Positions 17,849 through 26,334 of a DNA stretch of 40,531 bases are shown piece by piece (position 1 is the stretch's first letter; each line of letters opens with the position of its first letter). A program made the position numbers and the translations under genes. This DNA comes from JBBDMW01 sp040878005 (GTDB lineage Bacteria; Chloroflexota; Dehalococcoidia; Lucifugimonadales; Lucifugimonadaceae): assembly GCA_040878005.1 (NCBI GenBank), contig JBBDMW010000008.1:1-40531 (forward strand), in the 5' to 3' direction. The notes beneath the pieces are model-generated. The model ran no database searches, was not told the DNA's origin, and saw only the letters and a program-made list of their open reading frames with translations.

Positions 17849-17876
17849 GTATTAAAAGGAAGCGTTCGCAGGTCAA
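17849..17876 (-). promoter_or_regulatory. putative promoter of the ychF-like gene
   Basis: On the minus strand TTGACC (17876-17871) is followed after 16 bases by TAATAC (17854-17849); a second TAATAC follows at 17847-17842. The leader to the ATG at 17798 would be about 45 bases. The -35 match is good and the -10 only moderate. Confidence 0.45.
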
Positions 17877-18034
17877 CCAAGGCTGGACTGCCGGGCAGGC
17901 CCGGCGCGCCGTGACACTGAGAACGGTCAACAGGTACTTGCGAGGTTATGACTGGGTGCGCATCCTGGTGCTGGTCAGGGATTCAACTGGAACCGACAGG
18001 CTGATTGCTTTTGAGCCGCTGATAAGGGTAACTC

Positions 18035-18385
18035 TCAATCAGCGTCCACATAGCGATACCGGCCCTCAATGGTGGGGCCTTCGCTATCGTTCCGCTTCCC
18101 CTTTGCCTTCGAGCGTTGGCCGGTTCGCGCCAGGTACTCGTTCACCAGCCCGCTCGGGACCTTGAACACGAACGCCAGGAGCAACACTGCTGCCACCAGC
18201 AGGTCATCGATCTGACCCAGCACTGGTAGGATGTCCGGCATAAGGTCTAGGGGCGACAGCACATAGGCCAGCGCAATCAACGGCAGGCTCTTCAGCCGGA
18301 ACGGGACCCGCCGGTCCAGCACCAGCCTCCACACCAGCTTCAGGAACGGTATGACAAGCAGTATTGCTGAGATAATTCTGGGCAT
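18035..18385 (-). CDS. DUF1232 / YkvA-family small membrane protein
   Basis: A 116-residue protein of the DUF1232 (YkvA) family, whose function is unknown. It has a hydrophobic N-terminal segment (IISAILLVIPFLKLVW), the family signature KSLPLIALAYVLSPLDLMPDILPVLGQIDDL, a second hydrophobic helix (VAAVLLLAFVF) and a charged C-terminal tail. The frame runs on upstream to 18511 without homology. The ATG at 18385 is preferred because the family begins there and a TATAAT box lies 47 bases upstream. It is divergent from holA. Confidence 0.82.
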   Translation of the reverse strand: MPRIISAILLVIPFLKLVWRLVLDRRVPFRLKSLPLIALAYVLSPLDLMPDILPVLGQIDDLLVAAVLLLAFVFKVPSGLVNEYLARTGQRSKAKGKRNDSEGPTIEGRYRYVDAD

Positions 18386-18431
18386 GATTGATGTTGGCGA
18401 CGGTGAACCAGGCCAGCCTCTGGATACTTTA

Positions 18432-18437
18432 ATTATA
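18432..18437 (-). promoter_or_regulatory. TATAAT -10 box upstream of the DUF1232 gene
   Basis: The minus strand reads a perfect TATAAT in an AT-rich patch between the divergent DUF1232 and holA genes. No clear -35 box is found at 16-18 bases. Confidence 0.4.
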
Positions 18438-18487
18438 CGGCCTGTGCCAGCCTCATTTTCTATTCTTGCGCGAAAAGCGGCGGGTGA

Positions 18488-19462
18488 ATGGGCATGATAA
18501 GGGTTTTTCACGGCGACGACGAGTTCTCGATAGCCCAGGCGCTCAGGCGCGTGAAGGAGTCTGCGGGGCCGCCAGAGGTCCGTGACCCAAACACGACCAC
18601 CTTCGAGGGACGCAGCTTCAAGTCGGGAGAGGTCATGGCCGCCGCCTCTGCTGTACCGTTCCTCGCCGACCGCCGCCTGGTGATAATCAACGGTCTGCTC
18701 ACAAGGCTCGATGCCCGTGACAGGTCGTTAGGGGCCGACTGGGATGCTCTCTCCGAAGGGCTCCAGCAGATCCCTGCCACCACGGAGGTGGTATTTGTTG
18801 ACCGCAAGCCGCTCCGCAACAACGGCCGCGGCCTGAAGGCGGCGGGGCCAAGGGCCGATGTGCAGCAGTTCAATGCCCCGCGCGGCCAGGCGCTGGAGGC
18901 GTGGGTGCGTGACCGTTTCGCTCACTACGGTGTGGCAGCGGATCGCCAGGCAGTGGCCCGTCTCGCATGGCTGATCGGCGGGCAGCTCAGGCTCCTGGAC
19001 CAGGAGATTCAGAAGCTCTCCCTCTACGCGCCAGACCGCCCAGTAACTGTGCGTGACGTCGACGATATGGTTTCTGATGCCCGTGAAGAGAGCGTATTCG
19101 CTGCCGTGGATGCCGTGCTGGAACGACGGCCTGGAGTTGCCCTCAGACTAATGTACAGCCTGCTGGAAAACGGCCAGACAGTCATATCAATAATCCTGTT
19201 GTTGGCCCGGCAGGTGCGGCTGGTGCTGCTGGCAGGCGAACTCGGCAGGGCAGGCGTTCCGGCCAACGAGATAGGGCAGCGCATCGGCCTCACAAACAGG
19301 TACGCGCTTGAGAAGACGCTTCGGCAATCTGGCCGCTTTCCGCAGGCATACCTGGCCGATGTCCACCGGCGCCTCCTTGCCGCTGACCTGGCGATCAAGA
19401 CCGGCGACATGGAAGAGCGGCTGGCGTTGGAGATACTGGTCGGCGGGCTGGCGGCTGCCTAA
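18488..19462 (+). CDS. holA: DNA polymerase III subunit delta
   Basis: The delta subunit opens the beta sliding clamp as part of the clamp loader. The 324-residue protein has the normal length and layout: an N-terminal AAA+-like domain beginning IRVFHGDDEFSIAQALRRV (the family's xxxGxDxxL start), a middle segment AWLIGGQLRLLDQEIQKLSLYA (family pattern GxDLRxLxNELEKL), VSDAREESVFAAVDAV (family pattern ExxxFxLxDAI), and a helical C-terminal collar domain ending ADLAIKTGDMEERLALEILV. The ATG at 18488 or the one 6 bases later could be used. It is transcribed away from the DUF1232 gene. Confidence 0.92.
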   Translation: MGMIRVFHGDDEFSIAQALRRVKESAGPPEVRDPNTTTFEGRSFKSGEVMAAASAVPFLADRRLVIINGLLTRLDARDRSLGADWDALSEGLQQIPATTEVVFVDRKPLRNNGRGLKAAGPRADVQQFNAPRGQALEAWVRDRFAHYGVAADRQAVARLAWLIGGQLRLLDQEIQKLSLYAPDRPVTVRDVDDMVSDAREESVFAAVDAVLERRPGVALRLMYSLLENGQTVISIILLLARQVRLVLLAGELGRAGVPANEIGQRIGLTNRYALEKTLRQSGRFPQAYLADVHRRLLAADLAIKTGDMEERLALEILVGGLAAA

Positions 19463-19645
19463 TCCTGGATGTGAAGCCATCAGCGGCCCCTGTGCGTATC
19501 CCCGCGTGGACGGCAGTCGGGGTCGAGGGGCAGGCAGGGCCCGGCGCAGCACCGGGATGGCAGATGGCGCGTTCGTGTGGAGTATTGAGTGTGAGAGATA
19601 CGGATTGCTCCTCTTTGTTGACCGCCATCGCAGTCGTTGCGCTGG

Positions 19646-20501
19646 CTATGGCAAGCGGCTAGGGCAGGCTGGAGGCGATTGCCCCCGGCGGCGCCTGAAC
19701 TCCCGCACCCGCGGAAACCGCTGACGGCCACTGCTGCACCCTTGCAGCAAACCCCGGCGCCGTCCCCCTTTGTCCAGCACGCTCCCATCCGGGAACTGCT
19801 CAGCGAAGGTTCCCCAGGCGACAATCGCAGACGGAAGCAGTTCAAGCCGGGTTCCAGCAAACTCACCGACGATAGCCTCACCGGTGATCTGTTGCCACCA
19901 GCTTTCCGTCTGCCGGTCCCACATCACCAGGTCGCTGTGCCGGAGGTTGCCTGTGGTGCCAAAAGTAAGCTCACGCCCGTCCACTACTCTGTCGAAAGAG
20001 ATGGCCGAGTTGCACAGCGGGCAGAACGTGATGGTCACGGGTCGGCCGCCAACAGTATCGTTGACAATCTCGTGCCACATCAGGATGGCCAGCGCGTACG
20101 CTCGTGCGTCACCCTAGATCTCAAGAGATATGACGGGTTCTTCCGGGCGCATGTATCCAGGTGCTTCAGAAACAGGGGCGAACTTCGGCTCATCCACAGG
20201 AGTTATGCGGTCACGAGGCAACAGGTTCTCGATCTCAGTCAGAGGCACAGTCCTTCTGCTGAAATCTGTCTGCCATCCGTCACCTTGGAACCTGCTGGCC
20301 AGGGTTGCTTCCTGTTCGTTCAGCTTTGATTCTGGAATGCCTTCAACAACAGTTGGAGGTTCCTGTAGCGCTTGCTGTGGGTTCTGCTGCTACTGTTGGG
20401 GTCGAGCGCTCAGTCGCAGTGCAGGCCATTGCCGCCATGCCTGCAACTGCCAGGGCAAGTGTTCGGCGGGTCCAATTTTGCAGAGTCAGCCTTCTAAGCA
20501 T
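19646..20501 (-). pseudogene. broken DUF3179 lipoprotein gene
   Basis: The gene reads from ATG 20501: an N-terminal lipoprotein signal peptide with lipobox MAAMAC and a Thr/Pro-rich linker. A one-base frameshift lies between about 20390 and 20343. After it, the shifted frame continues with clear DUF3179 sequence (GWQTDFSRRTVPLTEIENL, RDRITPVDEPKFAPV, EEPVISLEI). An in-frame TAG (20116-20114) interrupts LEI-stop-GDARAYAL. Downstream the domain continues well (MWHEIVNDTVGGRPVTITFCPLCNSAISFDR, FGTTGNLRHSDLVMWDRQTESWWQQITGEA) to PDGSVLDKG near 19780. No recognisable C-terminus follows in any frame. DUF3179 proteins are exported proteins of unknown role with a conserved CPLC motif. Real decay or local assembly error are both possible. 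Confidence 0.75.
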
Positions 20502-20621
20502 GGGCCAGATCTCGTCTGTGAGCCACAATGAACGTTAGATGCGCGTCGGAGCCATCAAGTCGCGGAGTAGCATTTGACCGTTATTCTGTAGCGACCCCCA
20601 TACCAACAGGGATTTTCGTCC

Positions 20622-20939
20622 GTGACTTCTTTTCGTAACTCGTTCGTGCGGCTGACACTAACCGCCATCGCCGTGGCGTTGATGGCGATGGCCTGTGGCG
20701 ACTCCGGTCCAAGTGTCACCGGCCACGTAGTTGATGTGACACCGTCCGGCATCGACTCCTTCTCATCCCTCACTATCCGTGACGCAGACGGCCGCCAGTG
20801 GACATTTGAAGGTGGCCGCTTCCCGCACTTCACACCCTCGCATCTCACAGGGCACCAAATCGCTGGTGAACAGGTCAGGATCACCTACAGGGAGGAAGAG
20901 GATGGCACGCTGGTCATCGTAGAGATGGATGACGCCTAG
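20622..20939 (+). CDS. small predicted lipoprotein
   Basis: A 105-residue exported protein with a GTG start at 20622 (AGGGA about 10 bases upstream). The signal peptide is Arg-containing then hydrophobic and ends in MAMAC (lipid-acceptor Cys25). The mature part of about 80 residues is beta-rich: VTGHVVDVTPSGIDSFSSLTI, a QWTFEGG strand, HLTGHQIAGEQVRITY and GTLVIVEMDD. This looks like a single small barrel or OB-like domain. No function is recognised. It lies divergently from the broken DUF3179 gene. Confidence 0.65.
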   Translation: MTSFRNSFVRLTLTAIAVALMAMACGDSGPSVTGHVVDVTPSGIDSFSSLTIRDADGRQWTFEGGRFPHFTPSHLTGHQIAGEQVRITYREEEDGTLVIVEMDDA

Positions 20940-21090
20940 GACGGCCCCAACATCACGGTCGCTCTGGTGTGAGATGACAACAACTGCCGGTCGAACTCGC
21001 GTCAGTTGCAAGCGCGGGTATCCTAAACACACCCCATGCCCACGCTACGACACCCTCAACCAGTCAACCCTTATGTGCAGAGGAAGTTGG

Positions 21091-22274
21091 ATGCCTTCAG
21101 ATGCAGACGAAAAAGACTGGCCGGATGAGGCCAAACAAGCTCTGGACGAATCAGGCAATGCCCTGCACTACGCCGAGGCCATTTTCGACACGGTGCGGGA
21201 GGCCGTGCTTGTCCTGCACAGCGACCTGCGGGTAAAGTCGGCCAACCACTCTTTCTACGAGTTCTTTGAAGTTGAGCCATCTAAGACCGAAAGCAGGATG
21301 GTGTACGAGCTGGGCAACGGCCAGTGGGACATCCCTGACCTGCGCGCCTCCTTGAGGAGGTTCTCCCGGACAACGAATTCTTCAGCGGCTTCGAAGTGGA
21401 ACATGATTTCGAGAGCATCGGCCACCGGAGCATGGTTATCAATGCCCGGCGTATCGACGAGTTGCAGTTGATCCTCATGGCCATCGAAGACGTGACAGAA
21501 CAGAAGCGCAATGTCGAGGATCTCAGGTCCCTGAACGAAACCCTGGAGCGCCGGGTCCATGAGCGCACAGCGGAAGCGCATACCCGGGCAGATCAACTGC
21601 GGGAACTGGCCTCGGAACTTGGGCTCGCAGAACGCCGTGAACGGAGACGACTGTCGCGGATACTCCATGACAATTTGCAACAACTGCTGATAGCTGCAAA
21701 CCTGCGTCTAAGCCGCCTTGAATCTGACCTGGCAGAGCCAAACAATGAAGACCTGCTTGGCGCCATACGTGAGGTGCGGGATCTTGTATCGCAGTCCATG
21801 GACGTCGGACGGAATTTGTCCGCCGATTTAAGTCCACAGGTGCTTTACGAGCAGGGGCTGGCAGAAGCGCTCAAATGGCTCGCCCATTGGGATGAAGTGC
21901 AGTTCGGCCTGAAGGTGGACGTGAACATCTGCACAGAGGCATCGCCAGAATCCATGGACATCCGGGACCTGCTTTACCAGGCAGTCAGGGAAGCCCTGCT
22001 GAATGTAGTCAAGCACGCTGACGTGGATGAAGCCTCTGTGAACTTGGACGCAGGTGATGCGGACCTGGTCCGCATCACAGTTAGTGATGCCGGGCGCGGC
22101 TTTGATCCACATGACTTGTCTAATGAAGCTGAGGCGTCCACTGGATTGGGGCTGGTGAGCCTGGGCAGGCGGCTACGGTTTCACGGTGGCTGCATGGATG
22201 TGGACAGCGCCCCCGGCAGAGGCGCCAGGATCACGTTCACGGCCCCGGTGCCCGATCCAAAGAAATCCCAATGA
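21091..22274 (+). pseudogene. PAS-domain sensor histidine kinase, frameshifted
   Basis: A cytosolic sensor kinase with an N-terminal PAS domain and a HisKA_3/HATPase core, probably partnering a NarL-type response regulator that is not in the window. The start is ATG 21091 with AGAGGAAG upstream. The first frame gives PAS residues (AEAIFDTVREAVLVLHSDLR, FYEFFEV, MVYELGNGQWDIPDLRA) up to about 21348. There the reading must shift by one base, and the second frame continues without overlap loss (EEVLPDNEFFSGFEVEHDFESIG, AIEDVTEQKR) through a coiled coil, the phospho-acceptor box RRLSRILHDNLQQLL, and the ATP-binding N box (REALLNVVKHA) and G boxes (DAGRGFD, STGLGLVSLGRRL). One base appears to be missing near 21346-21350. 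The remainder is intact, so an assembly error is possible. Confidence 0.8.
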
Positions 22275-22317
22275 GATGCTCGGGTGCCGGCCGCTACGCG
22301 ACTGCGTAAAGCTGCGC

Positions 22318-23214
22318 TTAAGCGCCCAGCATCGCCTCCATCGCTTCCGTAAGCTCAGCCTTGGTGGTGAACGCCTCGAACTTGGCGAAAATGCGGCCGT
22401 CTTCGTCCACCAGGAACGTCCAAGGCTCCGTCGGCAGCCCCCAGGCCTCCACTGCGGGCGAGATCACGCCTACCGAAGTATCACCCGTGTCCAGCATCTC
22501 TCTCGGGTTGTCCCAGATCTCCACGTGCACGAAGTGTGCCTGTCCATTGAACTGTTCCTTGAGTTCCTGCACTACCTCGACCTGTGGCCCGCAGGTCTGC
22601 GTCTGACAAAAAGCTGGCGTTGAAAAAAGCGCCACAACCGGCGCGCCTGATTTCACTGCATCGCCCAGGCTGACCTGGTAAAGATCCGGATCGGGTTCAA
22701 TGGCGCTGGTCAACTGCCGTAGCTCCTCCGGCGTGTCGCCAGTCTTCGTCACGGCATCCGGTGCCGGGTCCCCCACCGCTGGGGTCGCCGTCTTCTCGTT
22801 TACGATCACCGCCGCTTCGCCTGAGAGCGTGCGGCCATCTTCGTTAAGCGTGACCTTGACCTGCCACGGCCCCACAATGTCAAACTCCGGCTCCAGCACG
22901 TAAACGCCGCCTCTGATGGGCCACTCGCGCCACGTGACCTCGGTTACCTGCTGGGTCTCCCTTGTCTCCACGTGTTCAATCGAGAATGAGAGGTCTTCAA
23001 CCCTGTCTGATATAGGTGTCTGGTCATTGTGCATGAGGGCTAGTGGGACGCGGTTGATTCCCAGCCCCAGGTCACGGCCCACCGCGATCAGTGCCAGTTC
23101 CGGCCCCCCCGGCGGAGGTGTCGCCGTAGCAGGCTCATTACCGCCACAAGCCATTGCCGTAAGGGCAACAACTGGAAGAAAAAGCACAGCAGCGCGCTTA
23201 ATGAGGCTATTCAT
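22318..23214 (-). CDS. thioredoxin-fold lipoprotein
   Basis: An exported, membrane-anchored protein; the lipobox is TAMAC (Cys23) after a 22-residue signal peptide, followed by a TATPPPGG linker. Residues of about 38-145 form a beta-rich domain (RDLGLGINRVPLAL, DIVGPWQVKVTLNEDG) like those of carbohydrate- or metal-binding exported proteins. The C-terminal 120 residues have a thioredoxin fold: VVALFSTPAFCQTQTCGPQVEVV with Cys203 and Cys208 spaced CxxxxC instead of CxxC, then WGLPTEPWTFLVDEDGRIFAKFE. Redox or metal-handling activity outside the membrane is plausible. The start is ATG 23214 (GTG 23217 is also possible). It converges on the histidine kinase gene. Confidence 0.75.
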   Translation of the reverse strand: MNSLIKRAAVLFLPVVALTAMACGGNEPATATPPPGGPELALIAVGRDLGLGINRVPLALMHNDQTPISDRVEDLSFSIEHVETRETQQVTEVTWREWPIRGGVYVLEPEFDIVGPWQVKVTLNEDGRTLSGEAAVIVNEKTATPAVGDPAPDAVTKTGDTPEELRQLTSAIEPDPDLYQVSLGDAVKSGAPVVALFSTPAFCQTQTCGPQVEVVQELKEQFNGQAHFVHVEIWDNPREMLDTGDTSVGVISPAVEAWGLPTEPWTFLVDEDGRIFAKFEAFTTKAELTEAMEAMLGA

Positions 23215-23368
23215 CACTTCTCACTTCAGGTGGTATCAGGGCTGACGATCACTCGGCGTCCCCACGAGAATACGCCCGCGAAACCGCGCCGGTTCTAATC
23301 CATCACCACTGTTGAGCGGGATTTCGGCTGGGTGTATGCCCACATTGGGCAGCTTCGTCAGTGACTGT

Positions 23369-24445
23369 TTACGAAAAAGTCAGCATCCGGGTCGGGTTGT
23401 CCACCAGGATCATGCGGATATGTTCCTCGGTGAAGCTCCGGTGCCTCATCCGCGGCACCACGCGTGTCAGGATATGGTCCCACCCATGGCCGCCGTACGT
23501 CTTCAGCCGGTGCTTTGAGCAGATGTCGTGGGCCAGCAGAACGCGGTCTGCCTTGCTTTCCGATATCAGGTACTCGATCTGGTCAATGCGCTGGTGGTCG
23601 CCTGGCATATACGAATCAGGCGCAAATGGGTAGTACGACGAGTCATGGCCGAACAGGTCGAAGTTCAAGTACGCGCCGGTGGCTGCAACCTCTTTCAGGA
23701 TGCCGCGGTCGTAGATCGTCCGCTCCACATGGCCCATCACGGTGCGGCCAAGGTCACCGCCCCACTCGTCAATGGCGTTCAGGATTTCCAGGGGGGCGCG
23801 GTCGTTCCGGCCCGGGTGAATGAGCAGGGGAGCGCCTGTCTCCCTCTGCGCTATCACACCGGCATGCACACTCTTCCGCTCAGCGTCAGTCCACGGCCAT
23901 GAGCAGCCGATCTCGCCAATTATCCCGGCGCGCACGCCGGTGTTGCCCACTCCGTCGTCCACGTCATGAACAATCGTCCTGGCGATATCGTCAACCGATA
24001 GGCCGTCAAAGCCTTCCGGGTGCGTCCGGTCTATGTAGTGCCCTGCGCCCATCACCACGTTTAGGCCCGTGGCACGGGATATGCGCACCAGCGCCACTGG
24101 GTCGCGTGCAAGACCAATGGACGTCACGTCTACGATCGTCGCCCCCCCAGCGTTGTAGTACTCCTTCGCCTCCCACGTGGATATCTCCTCGTCGAGTATC
24201 TGGAGGTTGTCCACGTTGCTCGTCCAGTTGTAGCGCACCCATCCAATGTTCTTGAAGGACACCTTCTCATTCATGAGTTTCCGCTGGCTGGCCTCCGTCG
24301 GCGGCGTCAACACCGTGGTGAAATCTATGAGCAGGTGTTCGTGCGTCAGCGTGACACCGACCTTTGCCGGCTCAATGGGGCCGAGCACCGTCAGGACTCT
24401 GCGGGACGCTCGATGTTTGGGGACGGGGTGGATTGCTGAAGTCAT
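23369..24445 (-). CDS. phosphotriesterase-homology (PHP-like) hydrolase
   Basis: A binuclear metal hydrolase of the amidohydrolase superfamily, phosphotriesterase-related branch. The metal ligands visible are H35 and H37 in THEH, the Glu in AGIIGEIGCSW (the position of the carboxylated Lys of true phosphotriesterase, as in E. coli PHP), the His in LLIHPGRND, the His in MGHVERT and the Asp in LLAHDIC. Members of this branch commonly hydrolyse lactones or esters rather than phosphotriesters. Length is 358 residues. Its position next to an SDR dehydrogenase, a beta-propeller protein and two acid-sugar dehydratase-type enzymes fits a lactonase in a sugar-acid pathway. The substrate is unknown. 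Confidence 0.85.
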   Translation of the reverse strand: MTSAIHPVPKHRASRRVLTVLGPIEPAKVGVTLTHEHLLIDFTTVLTPPTEASQRKLMNEKVSFKNIGWVRYNWTSNVDNLQILDEEISTWEAKEYYNAGGATIVDVTSIGLARDPVALVRISRATGLNVVMGAGHYIDRTHPEGFDGLSVDDIARTIVHDVDDGVGNTGVRAGIIGEIGCSWPWTDAERKSVHAGVIAQRETGAPLLIHPGRNDRAPLEILNAIDEWGGDLGRTVMGHVERTIYDRGILKEVAATGAYLNFDLFGHDSSYYPFAPDSYMPGDHQRIDQIEYLISESKADRVLLAHDICSKHRLKTYGGHGWDHILTRVVPRMRHRSFTEEHIRMILVDNPTRMLTFS

Positions 24446-24572
24446 GCAGTCAGTTCTATCGCTCCCGGCAGAGCCGGGTCCTCATGTCGATTGATTTGGT
24501 TGTTAGCTGCGCCACCGCCGACGTACAAGGCGCTGCGGATATACAGCGCGATTCGGCAGTTTATATGCCGTG

Positions 24573-25451
24573 TCAGGCATCCCGCCATGAGACGTTAGTC
24601 TCCCAGCCCAGGACCTCCCTTGCTTTCTCAATGCGGATGGGCGATGTGAAGCCCGGGAGCGCGCTTCGCAGCGGCGACCTGGGGTATGCCTCCGCCAGCG
24701 CCTCTTCTGTGGGAATCTCCAGGGTCGTATCAGTGGCGTTTATGAAGAACGCCTCATGGCCTGTCCAGTCCTTCTCCAATGCCAGGACGGTGGCACGGGC
24801 CGCCTCAGATATGTCCACCCAGCCCCAGAAGTGCATGGCCTGGCGGCCTGTCACGGTCGTCTTATCGCCGGTCTTGCGAAACTCTTTCTGACGCGCCCTG
24901 TCCCACAATCCATGGAAGCGCATGCTGGCAATCTGCATGTCACGGCGGCGGCAGAACGCCTCCGACATCTCCTCGCCTAGCCACTTACTCTGGGAGTATC
25001 CGTCCTCAGCACGCGTCGGGTGATCTTCGTCGATGGGCAGGTACTCGGTCTCCACTATGCCGTGCGAGAACACCGCGCCCACCGCGTTGATGGATGACGC
25101 CTTGACCACCTTCCGAATGCCGTGCACCTCGGCAGCCTCCAGGACATTCCAGTCGGAGAGCATGTTGATGGCAAAGACCCTGTGCTCCGGCACGCTGACG
25201 GGACTTGGAATGGCCGACATGTGAATCACTGCATCTGCTCCCTTGAGCGCAGCGGTCACCTCTCCGAAATCAGTCGTGTCCGTCCTGAGGAACCGGACAG
25301 CCTTTCCTGTCTTTTCGGATGCCCTCACGCCGGGGCTGTCCGGGCGTGGAGGAGTGATGTCTGCGTTGACCGCGTCATAACCGTGCTTAAGCAGGTCGGC
25401 GATTATGTACCCGCCCGCGCGGCCGGAGCCGCCAGTCACCACAACCTTCAA
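24573..25451 (-). CDS. NAD-dependent epimerase/dehydratase-type SDR
   Basis: An extended short-chain dehydrogenase/reductase. The start is TTG 25451 with AGGAG about 8 bases upstream. The NAD(P)-binding motif GGSGRAGG is at residues 7-14, the Ser of the active site is at about 119-120 (KASSINAVG), and the catalytic pair is Tyr152/Lys156 in YSQSK. The 292-residue length and simple Rossmann layout are shared with uronate dehydrogenase as well as with sugar epimerases. The exact reaction cannot be read. Placed between a PHP-like hydrolase and a propeller protein, with two enolase-superfamily genes upstream in the same orientation, a sugar or uronic-acid dehydrogenase is the reading I favour. Confidence 0.82.
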   Translation of the reverse strand: MKVVVTGGSGRAGGYIIADLLKHGYDAVNADITPPRPDSPGVRASEKTGKAVRFLRTDTTDFGEVTAALKGADAVIHMSAIPSPVSVPEHRVFAINMLSDWNVLEAAEVHGIRKVVKASSINAVGAVFSHGIVETEYLPIDEDHPTRAEDGYSQSKWLGEEMSEAFCRRRDMQIASMRFHGLWDRARQKEFRKTGDKTTVTGRQAMHFWGWVDISEAARATVLALEKDWTGHEAFFINATDTTLEIPTEEALAEAYPRSPLRSALPGFTSPIRIEKAREVLGWETNVSWRDA

Positions 25452-25510
25452 GTCGTTTTCTCCTGGTATCCCAAAGTTCTTAAAACGCGGTGGTGGAGCC
25501 GGCTCCAGCG

Positions 25511-26209
25511 CTAAAAGTGAGGCTGCATGTCCACGATAAGTCGGCCTATGTCGCAGGACTCAGCGTCCGCGTACCACAGCACGCCCTCATGAATGGTCAT
25601 GCCGTGCACCTCTACCGGGTCTTCAACGCGGAACACGTCGTACATGCGCCCGTCTTCCGGGCGGATGCGGCTGACGGTGCCTGCCGCCGTGTCAGCCGTC
25701 CACATCGTCTCCCCGTCGTCCGCCCAGGCGATGCCATGAACGCGGAACCCGGGCACCTTGAAGCGGTGGACCTCGGCCCACGTCTCCGGGTCCATGACAT
25801 GGACGTACTGCGATGGCGGCGAGGCTACGTACAGCCTGCCGTCCTTCCACTCAAGGCCGTGGTCGCCGGTCACCTTCTTCTCATCAAGGTGCTCACGCGC
25901 TGCATTGATGCCTGCGCCCGGCGATGAGTACTCCTGTACAGTCTTGCCTGTTTCCATATCCAGCTTGCATATCTTGGAGTTATACGTGGAGGCGATCCAG
26001 ATGTACCCGCCGCCTATCGTGATCCCGCTGGAGCGGTCGGTCGTGGTCTGGGCTTCGAACAGGGGCTTGCCTGTTTTCCAGTCCAGCTTGTACAGCTTGT
26101 CGTTCCCCTGGTCTATGTACCACAGGCCGTCTGGCGCTGCGTGCAGGCCGTTCGGCTTGGGACCGGGACTCTTGAATAGCGGTTCTACCTTTGCAACTTT
26201 GGCTGGCAC
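25511..26209 (-). CDS. YncE/Vgb-like beta-propeller protein
   Basis: A 232-residue beta-propeller with repeated blades of the pattern hydrophobic-W-x-A/D followed by K/R-hydrophobic-D-x-x-T-G (GLWYIDQGNDKLYKLDWKTG, YIWIASTYNSKICKLDMETG, RLYVASPPSQYVHVMDPETW, TMWTADTAAGTVSRIRPEDG, VLWYADAESCDIGRL). It resembles virginiamycin B lyase and SMP-30/gluconolactonase relatives. A substrate-binding or lactone-hydrolysing role is an inference. The start is GTG 26209 with GGGAGA about 9 bases upstream. There is no signal peptide. It belongs to the minus-strand catabolic run; enolase paralog 1 ends 125 bases before it. Confidence 0.75.
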   Translation of the reverse strand: MPAKVAKVEPLFKSPGPKPNGLHAAPDGLWYIDQGNDKLYKLDWKTGKPLFEAQTTTDRSSGITIGGGYIWIASTYNSKICKLDMETGKTVQEYSSPGAGINAAREHLDEKKVTGDHGLEWKDGRLYVASPPSQYVHVMDPETWAEVHRFKVPGFRVHGIAWADDGETMWTADTAAGTVSRIRPEDGRMYDVFRVEDPVEVHGMTIHEGVLWYADAESCDIGRLIVDMQPHF

Positions 26210-26334
26210 TTCTGCGTCTCCCTTTGTACTGCCTTCAACGTTTTCAGCGGTGATCCACGGCGCTCCGGCCGCCGGTAGTGTAGCGCGCTGAGGCAGAGTT
26301 GGCCTCGGCTTGGCTCAAAACGCACACTTGCTGG

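Noticed and set aside
17799..17930. 44-residue N-terminal extension of the YchF-like protein
   Set aside because: Homologs begin at MKIGIIGLP, and a ribosome binding site precedes that ATG; the extension covers the putative promoter.
19463..19645. Continuation of DUF3179 or a separate gene between holA and the broken gene
   Set aside because: Frames here are Pro/Ala/Arg-rich and short, with no domain match in any frame.
20114..20116. TAG in the DUF3179 gene read as pyrrolysine or suppressor codon
   Set aside because: A frameshift and a lost 3' end also occur in the same gene, and no pyl genes are present; ordinary decay or an error is simpler.
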